DNA from: Desulfofundulus luciae
GTDB taxonomy: Bacteria > Bacillota > Desulfotomaculia > Desulfotomaculales > Desulfovirgulaceae
Assembly (NCBI RefSeq): GCF_030813795.1
Contig: NZ_JAUSUX010000024.1
Location: 1 to 39,894 of the forward strand
Length of the DNA: 39,894 nt
Reading direction: 5' to 3'
The position numbers and the translations under genes are program-made. Position 1 is the first letter of the stretch. Each line of letters opens with the position of its first letter. This document shows positions 26,056-33,689 of the stretch, piece by piece. The notes under the pieces were generated by a model. The model was not told the DNA's origin, made no database searches, and worked only from the letters and a program-made list of their open reading frames with translations.

Positions 26056-26433
26056 ATGAGGGAAGTAATTAAGACCAACAAAGCGCCCCAGCCCATCGGG
26101 CCTTATTCTCAGGCTATGAAGGTGGGTGGCTTCCTCTTTGTTTCCGGCCAGATTGGCATCAACCCTCAGACGGGTGAGCTGGTACCAGGTGGAATTGAAG
26201 CCCAGACAAAACAGGTAATGGAAAACATAAAACAGATCCTGTCCGCCGCAGGAATGGAATTCGACCACGTGGTTAAAACTACCGTTTTTATCACCAACAT
26301 AGACGACTTTGCCACCGTAAATCGAACCTGCGGTCAGTATTTCAGCGAACTCCCTCCGGCCCGTTCCTGCGTAGCGGTGGCCATCCTGCCCAAAGGGGCG
26401 CTGGTGGAAGTAGAGATCATCGCCTGCCGTTAA
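26056..26433 (+). CDS. ridA: RidA, reactive enamine/imine deaminase
   Basis: RidA (YjgF/YER057c/UK114 family) hydrolyses 2-aminoacrylate and 2-aminocrotonate, the unstable products of serine/threonine dehydratases, preventing damage to PLP enzymes. The sequence shows the typical APQPIGPYSQA start, GQIGINPQTGEL, and the active-site Arg in PPARSCVAV followed by PKGALVEVE. The ATG at 26056 is favoured by TAAGGAGAG 9 nt upstream, giving 125 residues. It lies 21 nt before the threonine dehydratase gene, a direct functional partner. Confidence 0.96.
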   Translation: MREVIKTNKAPQPIGPYSQAMKVGGFLFVSGQIGINPQTGELVPGGIEAQTKQVMENIKQILSAAGMEFDHVVKTTVFITNIDDFATVNRTCGQYFSELPPARSCVAVAILPKGALVEVEIIACR

Positions 26434-26454
26434 ATTCATGTATAGAGGGTAAGA

Positions 26455-27663
26455 ATGATGATCTCCCTTGAAGATATAAAAAAAGCCGGTGAAACTTTAA
26501 ACAGCGTGGTCTATAAGACCGGTCTGGTATATAACACCACTTTAAGTGAAATGACCGGTAATCACGTTTACTTAAAAATGGAAAACCTGCAGCGTACCGG
26601 CTCTTTCAAGCTGCGAGGGGCCTATAACAAAATAGCCAGTTTGAGTGAGGAAGAAAAGAAAAAGGGTGTTGTTGCCTCTTCCGCCGGCAACCACGCCCAG
26701 GGAGTAGCCCTGGCGGCAACCATTTACGGCATCCGTTCCACCATCGTCATGCCCAAGCACGCCCCCCTGTCCAAAGTAACGTCCACCCGCCAGTACGGGG
26801 CGGAGGTGGTTCTTCACGGCGATGTTTATGATGAAGCATATGAGGAGGCTAAACGCATCCAGGAAAAAACAAAGGCCACCTTCATCCACCCTTTTAACGA
26901 CCCGCAGGTGATCGCCGGCCAGGGTACTATTGCCCTGGAAATTTTAGCGGATTTACCCGATGTGGAAGTGGTGGTGGTGCCCATCGGTGGAGGCGGATTG
27001 ATCTCGGGAATTGCCATCGCCATGAAAAGCCTAAAACCCGATGTGCATGTAATTGGCGTACAGGCCAAAAACATGCCTTCCATGGCCGAATCGTTGGCCC
27101 GGGGCCGGTTGCTCACGGTGGACGGAACACCCACTATCGCCGACGGCATAGCCGTTAAAACACCGGGGGACCTTACTTTTGAAATCGTACAGCGTTACGT
27201 AGACGAAGTGGTTACCGTTGATGAAGACGAAATAGCCAGCGCCATCCTGCTCCTGCTGGAAAGGGCGAAGGCCGTGGCTGAAGGAGCGGGAGCCGCACCG
27301 GTAGCGGCTGTTTTAAACCGACTTTACCGCTATAAAAACCGTAAAATGGTGGCCGTTATAAGCGGTGGAAATATTGACGTAAATCTTCTATCACGCACCA
27401 TCGACAAAGGTCTGGTGAAGAACGGCCGCAAGATTTTCCTGAATACAGTCATCCCAGACCAGCCCGGAACGCTGTGGCGACTGCTGCAGTTAATTGCCGG
27501 CACAGGAGCCAACGTGCTGTCAGTCACCCACAGCCGGGAAACTCTGGACGTACCCCTGGGTTCAGCTCGAGTGGAACTGGAACTGGAAACGGCAGATGCG
27601 GATCATGTACAGACCATCCGGGAACTACTGGAACAGCACTGCTACCGCGTCCAACTTCAGTGA
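26455..27663 (+). CDS. ilvA: Threonine ammonia-lyase with C-terminal ACT domain
   Basis: A PLP enzyme turning threonine into 2-oxobutyrate and ammonia. Lys52 in GSFKLRG binds PLP, and the phosphate loop is PIGGGGLISG near residue 176. A single ACT domain (about 328-402, NTVIPDQPGTLWRLLQLI) replaces the larger regulatory region of biosynthetic IlvA; this 402-residue form is usual for the catabolic/short type (TdcB-like with ACT) in Firmicutes. GAGGG stands close before the ATG. With ridA before it and a serine dehydratase relic behind it, the locus points to hydroxy-amino-acid breakdown. Confidence 0.95.
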   Translation: MMISLEDIKKAGETLNSVVYKTGLVYNTTLSEMTGNHVYLKMENLQRTGSFKLRGAYNKIASLSEEEKKKGVVASSAGNHAQGVALAATIYGIRSTIVMPKHAPLSKVTSTRQYGAEVVLHGDVYDEAYEEAKRIQEKTKATFIHPFNDPQVIAGQGTIALEILADLPDVEVVVVPIGGGGLISGIAIAMKSLKPDVHVIGVQAKNMPSMAESLARGRLLTVDGTPTIADGIAVKTPGDLTFEIVQRYVDEVVTVDEDEIASAILLLLERAKAVAEGAGAAPVAAVLNRLYRYKNRKMVAVISGGNIDVNLLSRTIDKGLVKNGRKIFLNTVIPDQPGTLWRLLQLIAGTGANVLSVTHSRETLDVPLGSARVELELETADADHVQTIRELLEQHCYRVQLQ

Positions 27664-27679
27664 AGGGATGGGTTAAGTC

Positions 27680-27929
27680 TTGGACATTTTCGAAATTATC
27701 GGGCCGGTCATGATCAGCCCGTCCGGTTCCCATACGGCCGGGGTCGTAAGGCTGGGTAACCTGACCAGAAATATCCTGGGCGAAGAACCGCGCCGGGCAA
27801 AAATTATTCTGTATAATTCCTTTGCATAATTCCTTTGCCAGCACCGGCCGCGGCCACGGCACCGACCTGGCCCTGGTCGCCGGCCTGCTGGGTTTTGCTC
27901 TGGACGATACCATAATTTTCCTGGCATAG
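27680..27929 (+). pseudogene. sdaAB: L-serine dehydratase beta subunit, broken
   Basis: The first frame, from TTG 27680, gives the N-terminus of the Fe-S serine dehydratase beta chain (DIFEIIGPVMISPSGSHTAG, usually PVMIGPSSSHTAG), then hits TAA. Restoring the frame after the second copy of a 13-bp tandem repeat continues the family ([16 protein letters not shown]) until TAG at 27927. The rest of the beta chain and the alpha chain are missing. It is therefore both frameshifted and truncated. Confidence 0.88.
27813..27838 (+). repeat. 13-bp tandem duplication
   Basis: ATAATTCCTTTGC occurs twice in tandem (27813-27825 and 27826-27838) inside the serine dehydratase relic. Thirteen is not a multiple of three, so the extra copy shifts the frame. 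Confidence 0.95.
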
Positions 27930-27995
27930 AAAAGTAAAACAGAAGAAATTCTAAAAGATGTAATGAGGTTAAACTATTTTTGAGGAGGTTACAGC

Positions 27996-28481
27996 ATGGC
28001 CAAAACAGTGCTGGGAACTTTTAGTGCGCGGGAATCGGCGGAAAGGGCGGTTGCGGAGCTGCGTTCCAGAGGTTTTGACCGCGAAATTTCCGTGGTGGCC
28101 AAAGAGGATGTAGCCCGCGGGGGACGCCGCGCCGACGCCGGGCCAATGATGGGCGGTGACCCGGTTGCTGATGGGACCGCTACCGGAGGGGTGCTGGGTG
28201 GCCTGGCCGGCCTGGTGGCCGGTGCCGGAGCCCTAGCTATCCCCGGCATTGGACCAATAGTAGCCGCCGGCCCCATTGCGGGATTGCTCTCCGGCGCTGC
28301 TACCGGGGGGATTGCCGGAGGATTGATCGACTGGGGCATCCCGGCAGAACGGGGACGCTACTACGAAGAAAAGGTCAAACAAGGCAACATCCTGGTTTCC
28401 GTGCGGTGCGATGATAACAAAGCCAATGATGCAGCCGCGGTTTTGCGCCAGTTTGGCGGCCAGGACGTAGAAACCCACTAG
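27996..28481 (+). CDS. Glycine-rich GSP17M-like stress protein
   Basis: The N-terminus (KTVLGTFSARESAERAVAELRSRGF, then ISVVAKED) and the C-terminus (GNILVSVRCDDNKANDAAAVLRQFG) are the two halves of a ferredoxin-like fold seen in general stress protein 17M-like and DUF1269-like proteins. Between them lies a Gly/Ala-rich hydrophobic hairpin (about 68-110) that could insert in a membrane. GAGGAGG is 8 nt before the ATG and a strong terminator follows. The biochemical role of the family is unknown. Confidence 0.8.
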   Translation: MAKTVLGTFSARESAERAVAELRSRGFDREISVVAKEDVARGGRRADAGPMMGGDPVADGTATGGVLGGLAGLVAGAGALAIPGIGPIVAAGPIAGLLSGAATGGIAGGLIDWGIPAERGRYYEEKVKQGNILVSVRCDDNKANDAAAVLRQFGGQDVETH

Positions 28482-28487
28482 ATTCCC

Positions 28488-28520
28488 AAAGGCAGGGGAA
28501 ATCAACCCCCTGCCTTTTCT
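28488..28520 (+). terminator. Terminator of the stress-protein gene
   Basis: AAAGGCAGGGG (28488-28498) pairs with CCCCTGCCTTT (28507-28517), followed by TCTTTT. It overlaps the 3' end of the opposing gene and may terminate both. Confidence 0.8.
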
Positions 28521-29368
28521 TTTATCTGCTCGTAAAGTGCTTTAAAGACGAGGGCGTCTTCCACCTGGCGATCATAGGATTCGCAGATAATGGTGGGGGT
28601 GAGGTTTCTTTCCACGATCAGCCGGGCCAGAAGGCTGAAATGGGGACCATAACCATCATCCAATGTGGTGCGGTGTCTCTTTTCCCCCGCTTTGGTAAAT
28701 TCAATGGGACTGAAATGAATATGCAGTTTCTGAACCGCCTCTTTGCCCAACCGGCTTTCAACCAGATCCAAGACAGCCGCAAAATCCTCCACCGTTTTCA
28801 ATGCCCCCTGGCTGGCCGCATGTAAATGGGCAAAGTCTACGGCTGGCACCACCCGGGGGTCCAGGGTACACAATTCCAGCACCTCCTCCAGGTTGCCAAT
28901 TTGTGCCGGTTTACCTGCCGTTTCCGGCGCCACCCGGATATCCCCCAATCCCATGTCCTCTGCAACCGCCAGGATCTCCAGCAGTAGCTCCCTGGCCCTG
29001 GCCATGGCGCCGGCCCGGTCATTTCCTCCTCCCGTACCCGGGTGAAAGACCACCGGTGAAGCCCCCATCCACTGGGCGGCCTGCATGGATTTGAGCAAAT
29101 GCATCTTTGTTTTTTCCCTGAAAACAGGGTCGGTAGTTCCTAAAGTGATGTAATAGGGGGCATGAATGCTTAAGAAAACCCCGTTTTCCCGGGCCACTTC
29201 TCCAAGTTTCCGGGCCGTAGTTTCTCCGATATGCACTCCCCGCACACACTGATATTCGTAGGCATTAAGACCCTGCACCCTTAACCATGCAGGCATGTCC
29301 AGGGAACTTTTATACCCCTGGGCCTGAAAGGACGGCGGATTTCCCGCCGGCCCGAAACGTATGCCCAT
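28502..29368 (-). CDS. Endonuclease IV-like (AP endonuclease family 2) protein
   Basis: A TIM-barrel protein with the metal-site pattern of endonuclease IV: His in SIHAPYY, His in VFHPGTGG, Glu in VAPETAG, Asp/His in AVDFAHLHA, His in LHIHFSPIEF, Asp/His in DDGYGPHF and Glu in IICESYD. Such enzymes cut DNA at abasic sites, using three zinc ions. The start is ATG 29368, with GGGGGAAGGGA upstream; the frame extends 24 codons further without a better site. It is 288 residues long. It belongs to the divergent archaeal/clostridial branch, so activity is likely but not proven. Confidence 0.85.
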   Translation of the reverse strand: MGIRFGPAGNPPSFQAQGYKSSLDMPAWLRVQGLNAYEYQCVRGVHIGETTARKLGEVARENGVFLSIHAPYYITLGTTDPVFREKTKMHLLKSMQAAQWMGASPVVFHPGTGGGNDRAGAMARARELLLEILAVAEDMGLGDIRVAPETAGKPAQIGNLEEVLELCTLDPRVVPAVDFAHLHAASQGALKTVEDFAAVLDLVESRLGKEAVQKLHIHFSPIEFTKAGEKRHRTTLDDGYGPHFSLLARLIVERNLTPTIICESYDRQVEDALVFKALYEQIKEKAGG

Positions 29369-29577
29369 CACAATATCCCTTCCCCCTGCTAAAGTCAACA
29401 CTTCTCCTTGTAAAAAAGTAACAGCCAGTAATTTCGACAACGACCGCCTCTTTCCTCCTCAGGAAAAAGAAAACGACAGAGTTTAACGATTATTTATTAG
29501 AGGATTTTTACATTACAAGCAGAATTATACATTGCTTCCCTTTCGCAGTAAACTCTTGGTATTTGGGGGGAAAAGTT

Positions 29578-31146
29578 ATGCTCAAACGGCTTATTTTTTT
29601 CCTGACCCTCTTTTTGTGTTTGTGTTTTTTTTACATAAAGGGATTGATAACGGTCGTACCCACATCCTGGTTAAAGGAAAGACAGGACTTTATAGTTTAC
29701 CTGCAGGAAACAGAAGCCCGTACCCTGGACCCGGCGCGGGCAGACGACCTGGCTTCCGCCCGCGTACTGGCCAATATCTACGAGGGATTGGTACGGTTCA
29801 GGACAGGTACGGGAGTAGAACCCTGCCTGGCCACCCGCTGGGAAGTTTCCCGGGATGGGCGGCAGTGGACTTTCTATCTCCGGCCCAACGTAACCTTTCA
29901 TGACGGCACTCCTTTTAATGCTGAGGCGGTAAAGTTTAATGTCGAGAGACTGCTTAATCAACAAAATTGCTATACCTACGCCACTTTTACTTACGGGATG
30001 GTCCAATCGGTAGAAGTAATAGACTCGTTAACTGTACGCTTTAATTTAAAATACCCTTACGCTCCTTTTCTTTATAACCTGGCCATGCCCGTGGCCGCCC
30101 CGATAGTCAGTCCCCGGGCGGTACAACAGTACAAAGAGGAATTCTGGAAACACCCTGCCGGGACAGGTCCTTTTATCTTTCAACAGTGGAAACAGAATAA
30201 CGAAATCACTCTTGTGGCCAACCCCCGTTATTGGGGAGTTAAGCCGTCCACACCAGGAGTAATCTTCCGCACTGTTCCCGACCCGAACATGAGAATAAAA
30301 CTCCTTTTATCTGGAAGCGCCCAGATCAGTGAAGGTATTCCTCCGCAAGAAGTGACGGCTTTAAAAGATAAGGGGTTCCGGATGATCAACACACCAGGTC
30401 TTGATATCAGCTACCTGGGCTTTTATACCAATAAGGGGCCATTTCGTGACGTAGCGCTGCGCCGGGTTGCCCGGCAGGCCTGTGACCCTCAGGCACTGGC
30501 GGAACTATTATTCCCCGGGCAAACAATCATGGCCAGAGGCCCCTTACCCCCTGGAACCCTGGGTTATGAACAAACTCCCGAACCATTGCGACCACAACCC
30601 GAAAGGGCCCGCCGGGAATTAATTGCCGCCGGCTACACCCCTGGATTGCAAATTACCCTTCTGGCCTATGCCAATCCCCGTCCCTATAACCCCGCAGGGG
30701 GAGAAAGGCTGGGCCGGGCCCTGGCCGAACAACTGGAAAGGGCCGGTTTTTCCTGTTCCATTAAGGTTTACCCCTGGGACGAATTTAAAAAAGCACTTTT
30801 CCGCCAGGAAGGAGACGCCTTTATTTACGGTTGGACGAGCGATAACGCTGATCCGGACAATTTCCTTTATACCCTTTTTTCCTCAGAACAAATTGCCTGC
30901 GGTCTAAATACCACCCGTTACCGTAACCCCCAGGTAGATACGCTGCTCATCACCGCTCAACAAACACTGGACAGCAGCCGTCGGGCACAGATCTACCGGG
31001 ATGTTCTCCAGCATATCCGGGAGGATGTACCCATGGTATTTCTCCACCATAGTTTATACACCCTGGTTATGGCTGATAATGTTCAAGGAGTAATTATACG
31101 TCCCCAGGGGATACCTTATCTAGGTAATGTACAAATAGGTAAATAA
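29578..31146 (+). CDS. Solitary family 5 (peptide/nickel-type) binding protein
   Basis: An extracytoplasmic solute-binding protein of the DppA/OppA/NikA family, 522 residues. The N-terminus (MLKRLIFFLTLFLCLCFF) is a hydrophobic signal or anchor; it has Cys residues but no clean lipobox. The body carries the family landmarks: ARTLDPARADD, NIYEGLVRF, FYLRPNVTFHDGTPFNAEAV, GTGPFIFQQW and the C-terminal YRNPQVDTLL. GGGGGG precedes the ATG. No permease or ATPase gene is adjacent, so it must share a distant transporter or serve as a sensor. The ligand cannot be read from the sequence. Confidence 0.88.
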   Translation: MLKRLIFFLTLFLCLCFFYIKGLITVVPTSWLKERQDFIVYLQETEARTLDPARADDLASARVLANIYEGLVRFRTGTGVEPCLATRWEVSRDGRQWTFYLRPNVTFHDGTPFNAEAVKFNVERLLNQQNCYTYATFTYGMVQSVEVIDSLTVRFNLKYPYAPFLYNLAMPVAAPIVSPRAVQQYKEEFWKHPAGTGPFIFQQWKQNNEITLVANPRYWGVKPSTPGVIFRTVPDPNMRIKLLLSGSAQISEGIPPQEVTALKDKGFRMINTPGLDISYLGFYTNKGPFRDVALRRVARQACDPQALAELLFPGQTIMARGPLPPGTLGYEQTPEPLRPQPERARRELIAAGYTPGLQITLLAYANPRPYNPAGGERLGRALAEQLERAGFSCSIKVYPWDEFKKALFRQEGDAFIYGWTSDNADPDNFLYTLFSSEQIACGLNTTRYRNPQVDTLLITAQQTLDSSRRAQIYRDVLQHIREDVPMVFLHHSLYTLVMADNVQGVIIRPQGIPYLGNVQIGK

Positions 31147-31246
31147 CTCAAAACTTTACAATACCTAAAATATACCAGTTATAAAGCTGGAATTTGGCAA
31201 CCATACTATGGCTGAAAAGCACAATTATTTTGAGGGGGAGTATCAA

Positions 31247-31834
31247 ATGCACCAGATCGTTCAAATGCAGCAGCAAATCCAAAGATTAAGGGATGAAGCA
31301 AGCTCTATCAGCCAGCTTTGCAACCAACTCCAGCAACAGCAGTTACAGCGCCTCACCTTTCTAGCCGGCCAGATGCAACAGGATCTGAATAGCCTGAGCA
31401 GTATGGCCCAACAAATCAGCTCCACAGTTCAGACCCAGGGTCAATTCGGACAAACCGCAGGCGGCTACGCCGCGCAATACGGTGTGGGACAGACAGGATT
31501 TGGCGGGTATGCCCAGGGTTATCAACCCTTCACCGGCCAGTACGGCCAGGCTGGCGAACAATTTGGCACCGCCCGCTTTGGAACTACCGGCACTGGGGGT
31601 TATAACATTAGCCAGTACGCAACACAGCCCACTACTTTCGGCAATGTCTCTGGATATGCCACCCAGGGCACTACCGGACAATTCGGTGGTTACCAGACCG
31701 GACAGCAGTTTGGTACCGCAGGACAGTACGGTGGCTTCCAACAGTCCGGCTTACAGGGCGGCGGATTCCAAGGTAGCATTTACGAGCAGGGTAACTACTC
31801 GCCAAACTATACCGGGGTCCTATCAAACGTATAA
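31247..31834 (+). CDS. Low-complexity Gly/Gln/Tyr/Phe-rich protein, prion-like
   Basis: No family is recognised. Residues 1-62 are Gln-rich and likely helical/coiled-coil (QMQQQIQRLRDEASS, QLQQQQLQRLTFLAG). Residues 63-195 are low complexity: by hand count about 36 Gly, 23 Gln, 17 Thr, 13 Tyr and 10 Phe, with only three charged residues. Short motifs such as QFG, GQYG, GGY and FGT recur. There is no signal peptide. ATG 31247 is chosen because GAGGGGGAG stands 7 nt before it; an upstream ATG (31208) has none. A strong terminator follows. Such composition resembles phase-separating proteins or structural coat proteins; both are inferences. A spore-coat role would fit a spore former. Confidence 0.8.
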   Translation: MHQIVQMQQQIQRLRDEASSISQLCNQLQQQQLQRLTFLAGQMQQDLNSLSSMAQQISSTVQTQGQFGQTAGGYAAQYGVGQTGFGGYAQGYQPFTGQYGQAGEQFGTARFGTTGTGGYNISQYATQPTTFGNVSGYATQGTTGQFGGYQTGQQFGTAGQYGGFQQSGLQGGGFQGSIYEQGNYSPNYTGVLSNV

Positions 31835-31851
31835 AATTGACGGTTTTTTGC

Positions 31852-31887
31852 CAACGGGGTCCTTAAAAAGGACCCCGTTGTTGTTTT
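31852..31887 (+). terminator. Terminator of the low-complexity gene
   Basis: A 13-bp stem CAACGGGGTCCTT/AAGGACCCCGTTG with loop AAA, followed by TTGTTTTTT. Confidence 0.92.
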
Positions 31888-31926
31888 TTACTACAAAAGT
31901 AGGATCTTTTAGACACCGTCTGCCCC

Positions 31927-31954
31927 TTAACAAATTTTCCTAAAAATGTATAAT
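31927..31954 (+). promoter_or_regulatory. Promoter for the 31989 gene
   Basis: TTAACA (31927-31932), 16-nt spacer and perfect TATAAT (31949-31954), 34 nt before the GTG start. Confidence 0.65.
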
Positions 31955-31988
31955 GGGTATAAGAAATGATTTTGGGGGGGAAATCTTA

Positions 31989-32225
31989 GTGAAAACACTG
32001 CGGGACGGTGCTTCTTACAGTCACCGGGAAGTGGTAGATTTGCTGGTGGAGTTTTCTGCCTTTAAAGACCGCGTAGAAAAAAAATTTAAAGACCTGGCTA
32101 AAGAGCTGGATGGCAAGAACAATGAACATGAATTGTGGGTAAACCTTTACCTCATTTCAACCGATTATGCCGAGGAGCAATACAATAAAAAGCAAAGACA
32201 GGAAGCCATGCAAAAGGTTTCATGA
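31989..32225 (+). CDS. Small unknown protein, 78 aa, helical
   Basis: No family is recognised. The start is GTG 31989, placed 7 nt after GGGGGGAAA. The product is charged and probably all helical (EVVDLLVEFSAFKDRVEKKF, then KDLAKELDG), with a likely coiled coil near 20-45. It is soluble and ends in a basic, Gln/Lys-rich tail. A small hairpin follows the stop. Confidence 0.7.
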   Translation: MKTLRDGASYSHREVVDLLVEFSAFKDRVEKKFKDLAKELDGKNNEHELWVNLYLISTDYAEEQYNKKQRQEAMQKVS

Positions 32226-32233
32226 AAATACAT

Positions 32234-32262
32234 CCCTACCCTCGCCGGGTAGGGCTTTGTTT
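32234..32262 (+). terminator. Weak terminator after the 78-aa gene
   Basis: CCCTACCC (32234-32241) pairs with GGGTAGGG (32247-32254), followed by CTTTGTTT. Confidence 0.55.
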
Positions 32263-32305
32263 CAAATACACACGCCCAGGAAATAATAAACCCGGAGGTG
32301 TGGAA

Positions 32306-32440
32306 ATGTTCAAACAAGATATAAACAAAAGAAGGAATCCTTCCACATGGTGGGCTATACCTGTGGGTTTACTTATAGGTGCAGGCTGGCTGTCCATGGC
32401 AGCCTACTCCATCTACAGCCGCATCCAGCCTAAAGATTAA
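32306..32440 (+). CDS. 44-aa single-pass membrane protein
   Basis: ATG 32306 has CGGAGGTG 6 nt upstream. A basic N-terminus (FKQDINKRRNPS) is followed by one membrane segment (WWAIPVGLLIGAGWLSMAAY) and a short tail. It is similar in layout to many small sporulation or stress proteins, but no family is recognised. It lies downstream of the 78-aa gene and may be partly co-transcribed. Confidence 0.65.
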   Translation: MFKQDINKRRNPSTWWAIPVGLLIGAGWLSMAAYSIYSRIQPKD

Positions 32441-32486
32441 CCACAGGCGTAGAGCGCCAATTTCTGCGACTCAGAATCCAAACCCC

Positions 32487-32515
32487 TTGTAACCGGAGCG
32501 GTTTCATGGTATAAT
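32487..32515 (+). promoter_or_regulatory. Promoter of tRNA-Ala
   Basis: TTGTAA (32487-32492), 17-nt spacer and TATAAT (32510-32515), ending 12 nt before the tRNA. Confidence 0.8.
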
Positions 32516-32527
32516 GCAAATTGTCGT

Positions 32528-32603
32528 GGGGGCATAGCTCAGCTGGGAGAGCGCTAGAATCGCACTCTAGAGGTCGGGGGTTCGAGTCCCCTTGCCTCCA
32601 CCA
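32528..32603 (+). tRNA. tRNA-Ala (anticodon CGC)
   Basis: 76 nt with encoded CCA. Acceptor GGGGGCA/TGCCTCC, anticodon loop ATCGCAC in the CTAGA/TCTAG stem, T-loop GGTTCGAGTCC written with the run GGGGG before it. It reads GCG codons. A decayed recombinase gene lies against its 3' end on the other strand. Confidence 0.95.
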
Positions 32604-33005
32604 TACAAATCAACAGTCACCTTAAAAATAACATCCACATTTTCGCGGGTTACCGTGACCCGTTCCACAAATTCCCCGATCAACCACCTGCAGGTATCGG
32701 GGTCTTTGCTTTTTAAAAGCCGCATATTCTCCCGGAGATATGCCGCGATGGCTTCTCATGTCGCCACGTTCTTCTGTTCCCTCAGGCGCAACTCCTGCAA
32801 CTGCGCTTCCAGCGTGGCTTTTTGTGTTTCCAGGGACTTTAATCCCCTGGGCCACCTGCAGGAAACGCTGGATTTCCTCCGTGTGAGGTACTGGATTTAA
32901 GCGTGCCCCGGGCAAATCTGCCAGGTTGATAAAGCCGGGCCAGACCATCATCTCTAGCAAACAGGTGCTGCAAAATCTCGCCGTCCAAAGTAAATCAAGC
33001 ACCGG
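32604..33005 (-). pseudogene. Decayed large serine recombinase, C-terminal part
   Basis: On the minus strand the region reads as a large serine integrase tail in pieces: FINLADLPGARLNPVPHTEE in one frame, then KSLETQKATLEAQLQELRLR in another, an in-frame TGA, and then AIAAYLRENMRLLKSKDP, RWLIGEFVERVTVTRENVD. The coiled coil followed by the last strand motif (FVERVTV) is typical. The frame ends at or inside the tRNA-Ala 3' end. At least one frameshift and one stop make it nonfunctional; the catalytic N-terminal domain is not found. It marks an old integrated element at the tRNA. Confidence 0.75.
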
Positions 33006-33008
33006 GTA

Positions 33009-33689
33009 TCACGGTTCTCCATTTTCCTCTTCCAGGATGAGTTCGGGCATGTCGTTTTTTGGTGAGTTGACCAACCTCGAAACGGGGTATATATGCAGCC
33101 TTCCCTCATAGGGGCGGAGAAGTTTTCTCAAGGTGTTGAAATCTCCGGCCTCAAGCCACTCCCCATATTCTTCCTCGACGCTGAGTATAACAGGCATCCT
33201 GCTGTGGATCTCCTTCATGGATTCGCTTGCCTCGGTCGTAATTATCGCGAAAGAAAAGACGCTTTCTTCTGAAGAATCCCACCTGTCCCAGAGGCCGGCA
33301 AAGGCAAACACCTCTTTATCGGGAAGCACTATCCTGTAAGGAGTGCTCCTTTTCCCCTCTCTTTTCCACTCGTAAAAACCGTCGGCAGGGACGAGGCATC
33401 TTCTTCGGAAGCGAAAGGAGTCCCTGAAAGCAGGCTTTGAAAGTACAGTTTCAGTCCGCGCGTTGACGAGTCTACTCCCAATTGAAGCGTCTTTCGCCCA
33501 GTGAGGAATAAGACCCCAGCGCATAACTTTGAGAAGCCGCCCAGATTCCCCTCCGACAATCACAGGGACGGCCTGCCCTGGCGCAATGTTGTACCTGGGA
33601 AAGTACGGAATACTGCAGGGAACGCGGAAGGTTTTGCTGATTGCTTCCGGAGCAACAGTTAAGGTAAAGCGACCGCAGATGATGAACAC
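33009..33689 (-). CDS. YedK/HMCES (SRAP)-family protein with odd N-terminus
   Basis: SRAP proteins bind abasic sites in single-stranded DNA and form a covalent link through an N-terminal Cys exposed after Met removal. Here the conserved CGRF box is present, as are Asn76 in LVNARTET, Glu107 in DGFYEW and His162 in IHSRMPVIL, the expected active-site residues. However, the codon before the Cys is ATC, not ATG; the nearest start is GTG at 33689, with AGGA 5 nt upstream, which places the Cys at residue 5. The frame is open further up to 33761. Length is normal (226 aa). It lies between a recombinase relic and noncoding debris. Confidence 0.88.
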   Translation of the reverse strand: MFIICGRFTLTVAPEAISKTFRVPCSIPYFPRYNIAPGQAVPVIVGGESGRLLKVMRWGLIPHWAKDASIGSRLVNARTETVLSKPAFRDSFRFRRRCLVPADGFYEWKREGKRSTPYRIVLPDKEVFAFAGLWDRWDSSEESVFSFAIITTEASESMKEIHSRMPVILSVEEEYGEWLEAGDFNTLRKLLRPYEGRLHIYPVSRLVNSPKNDMPELILEEENGEP

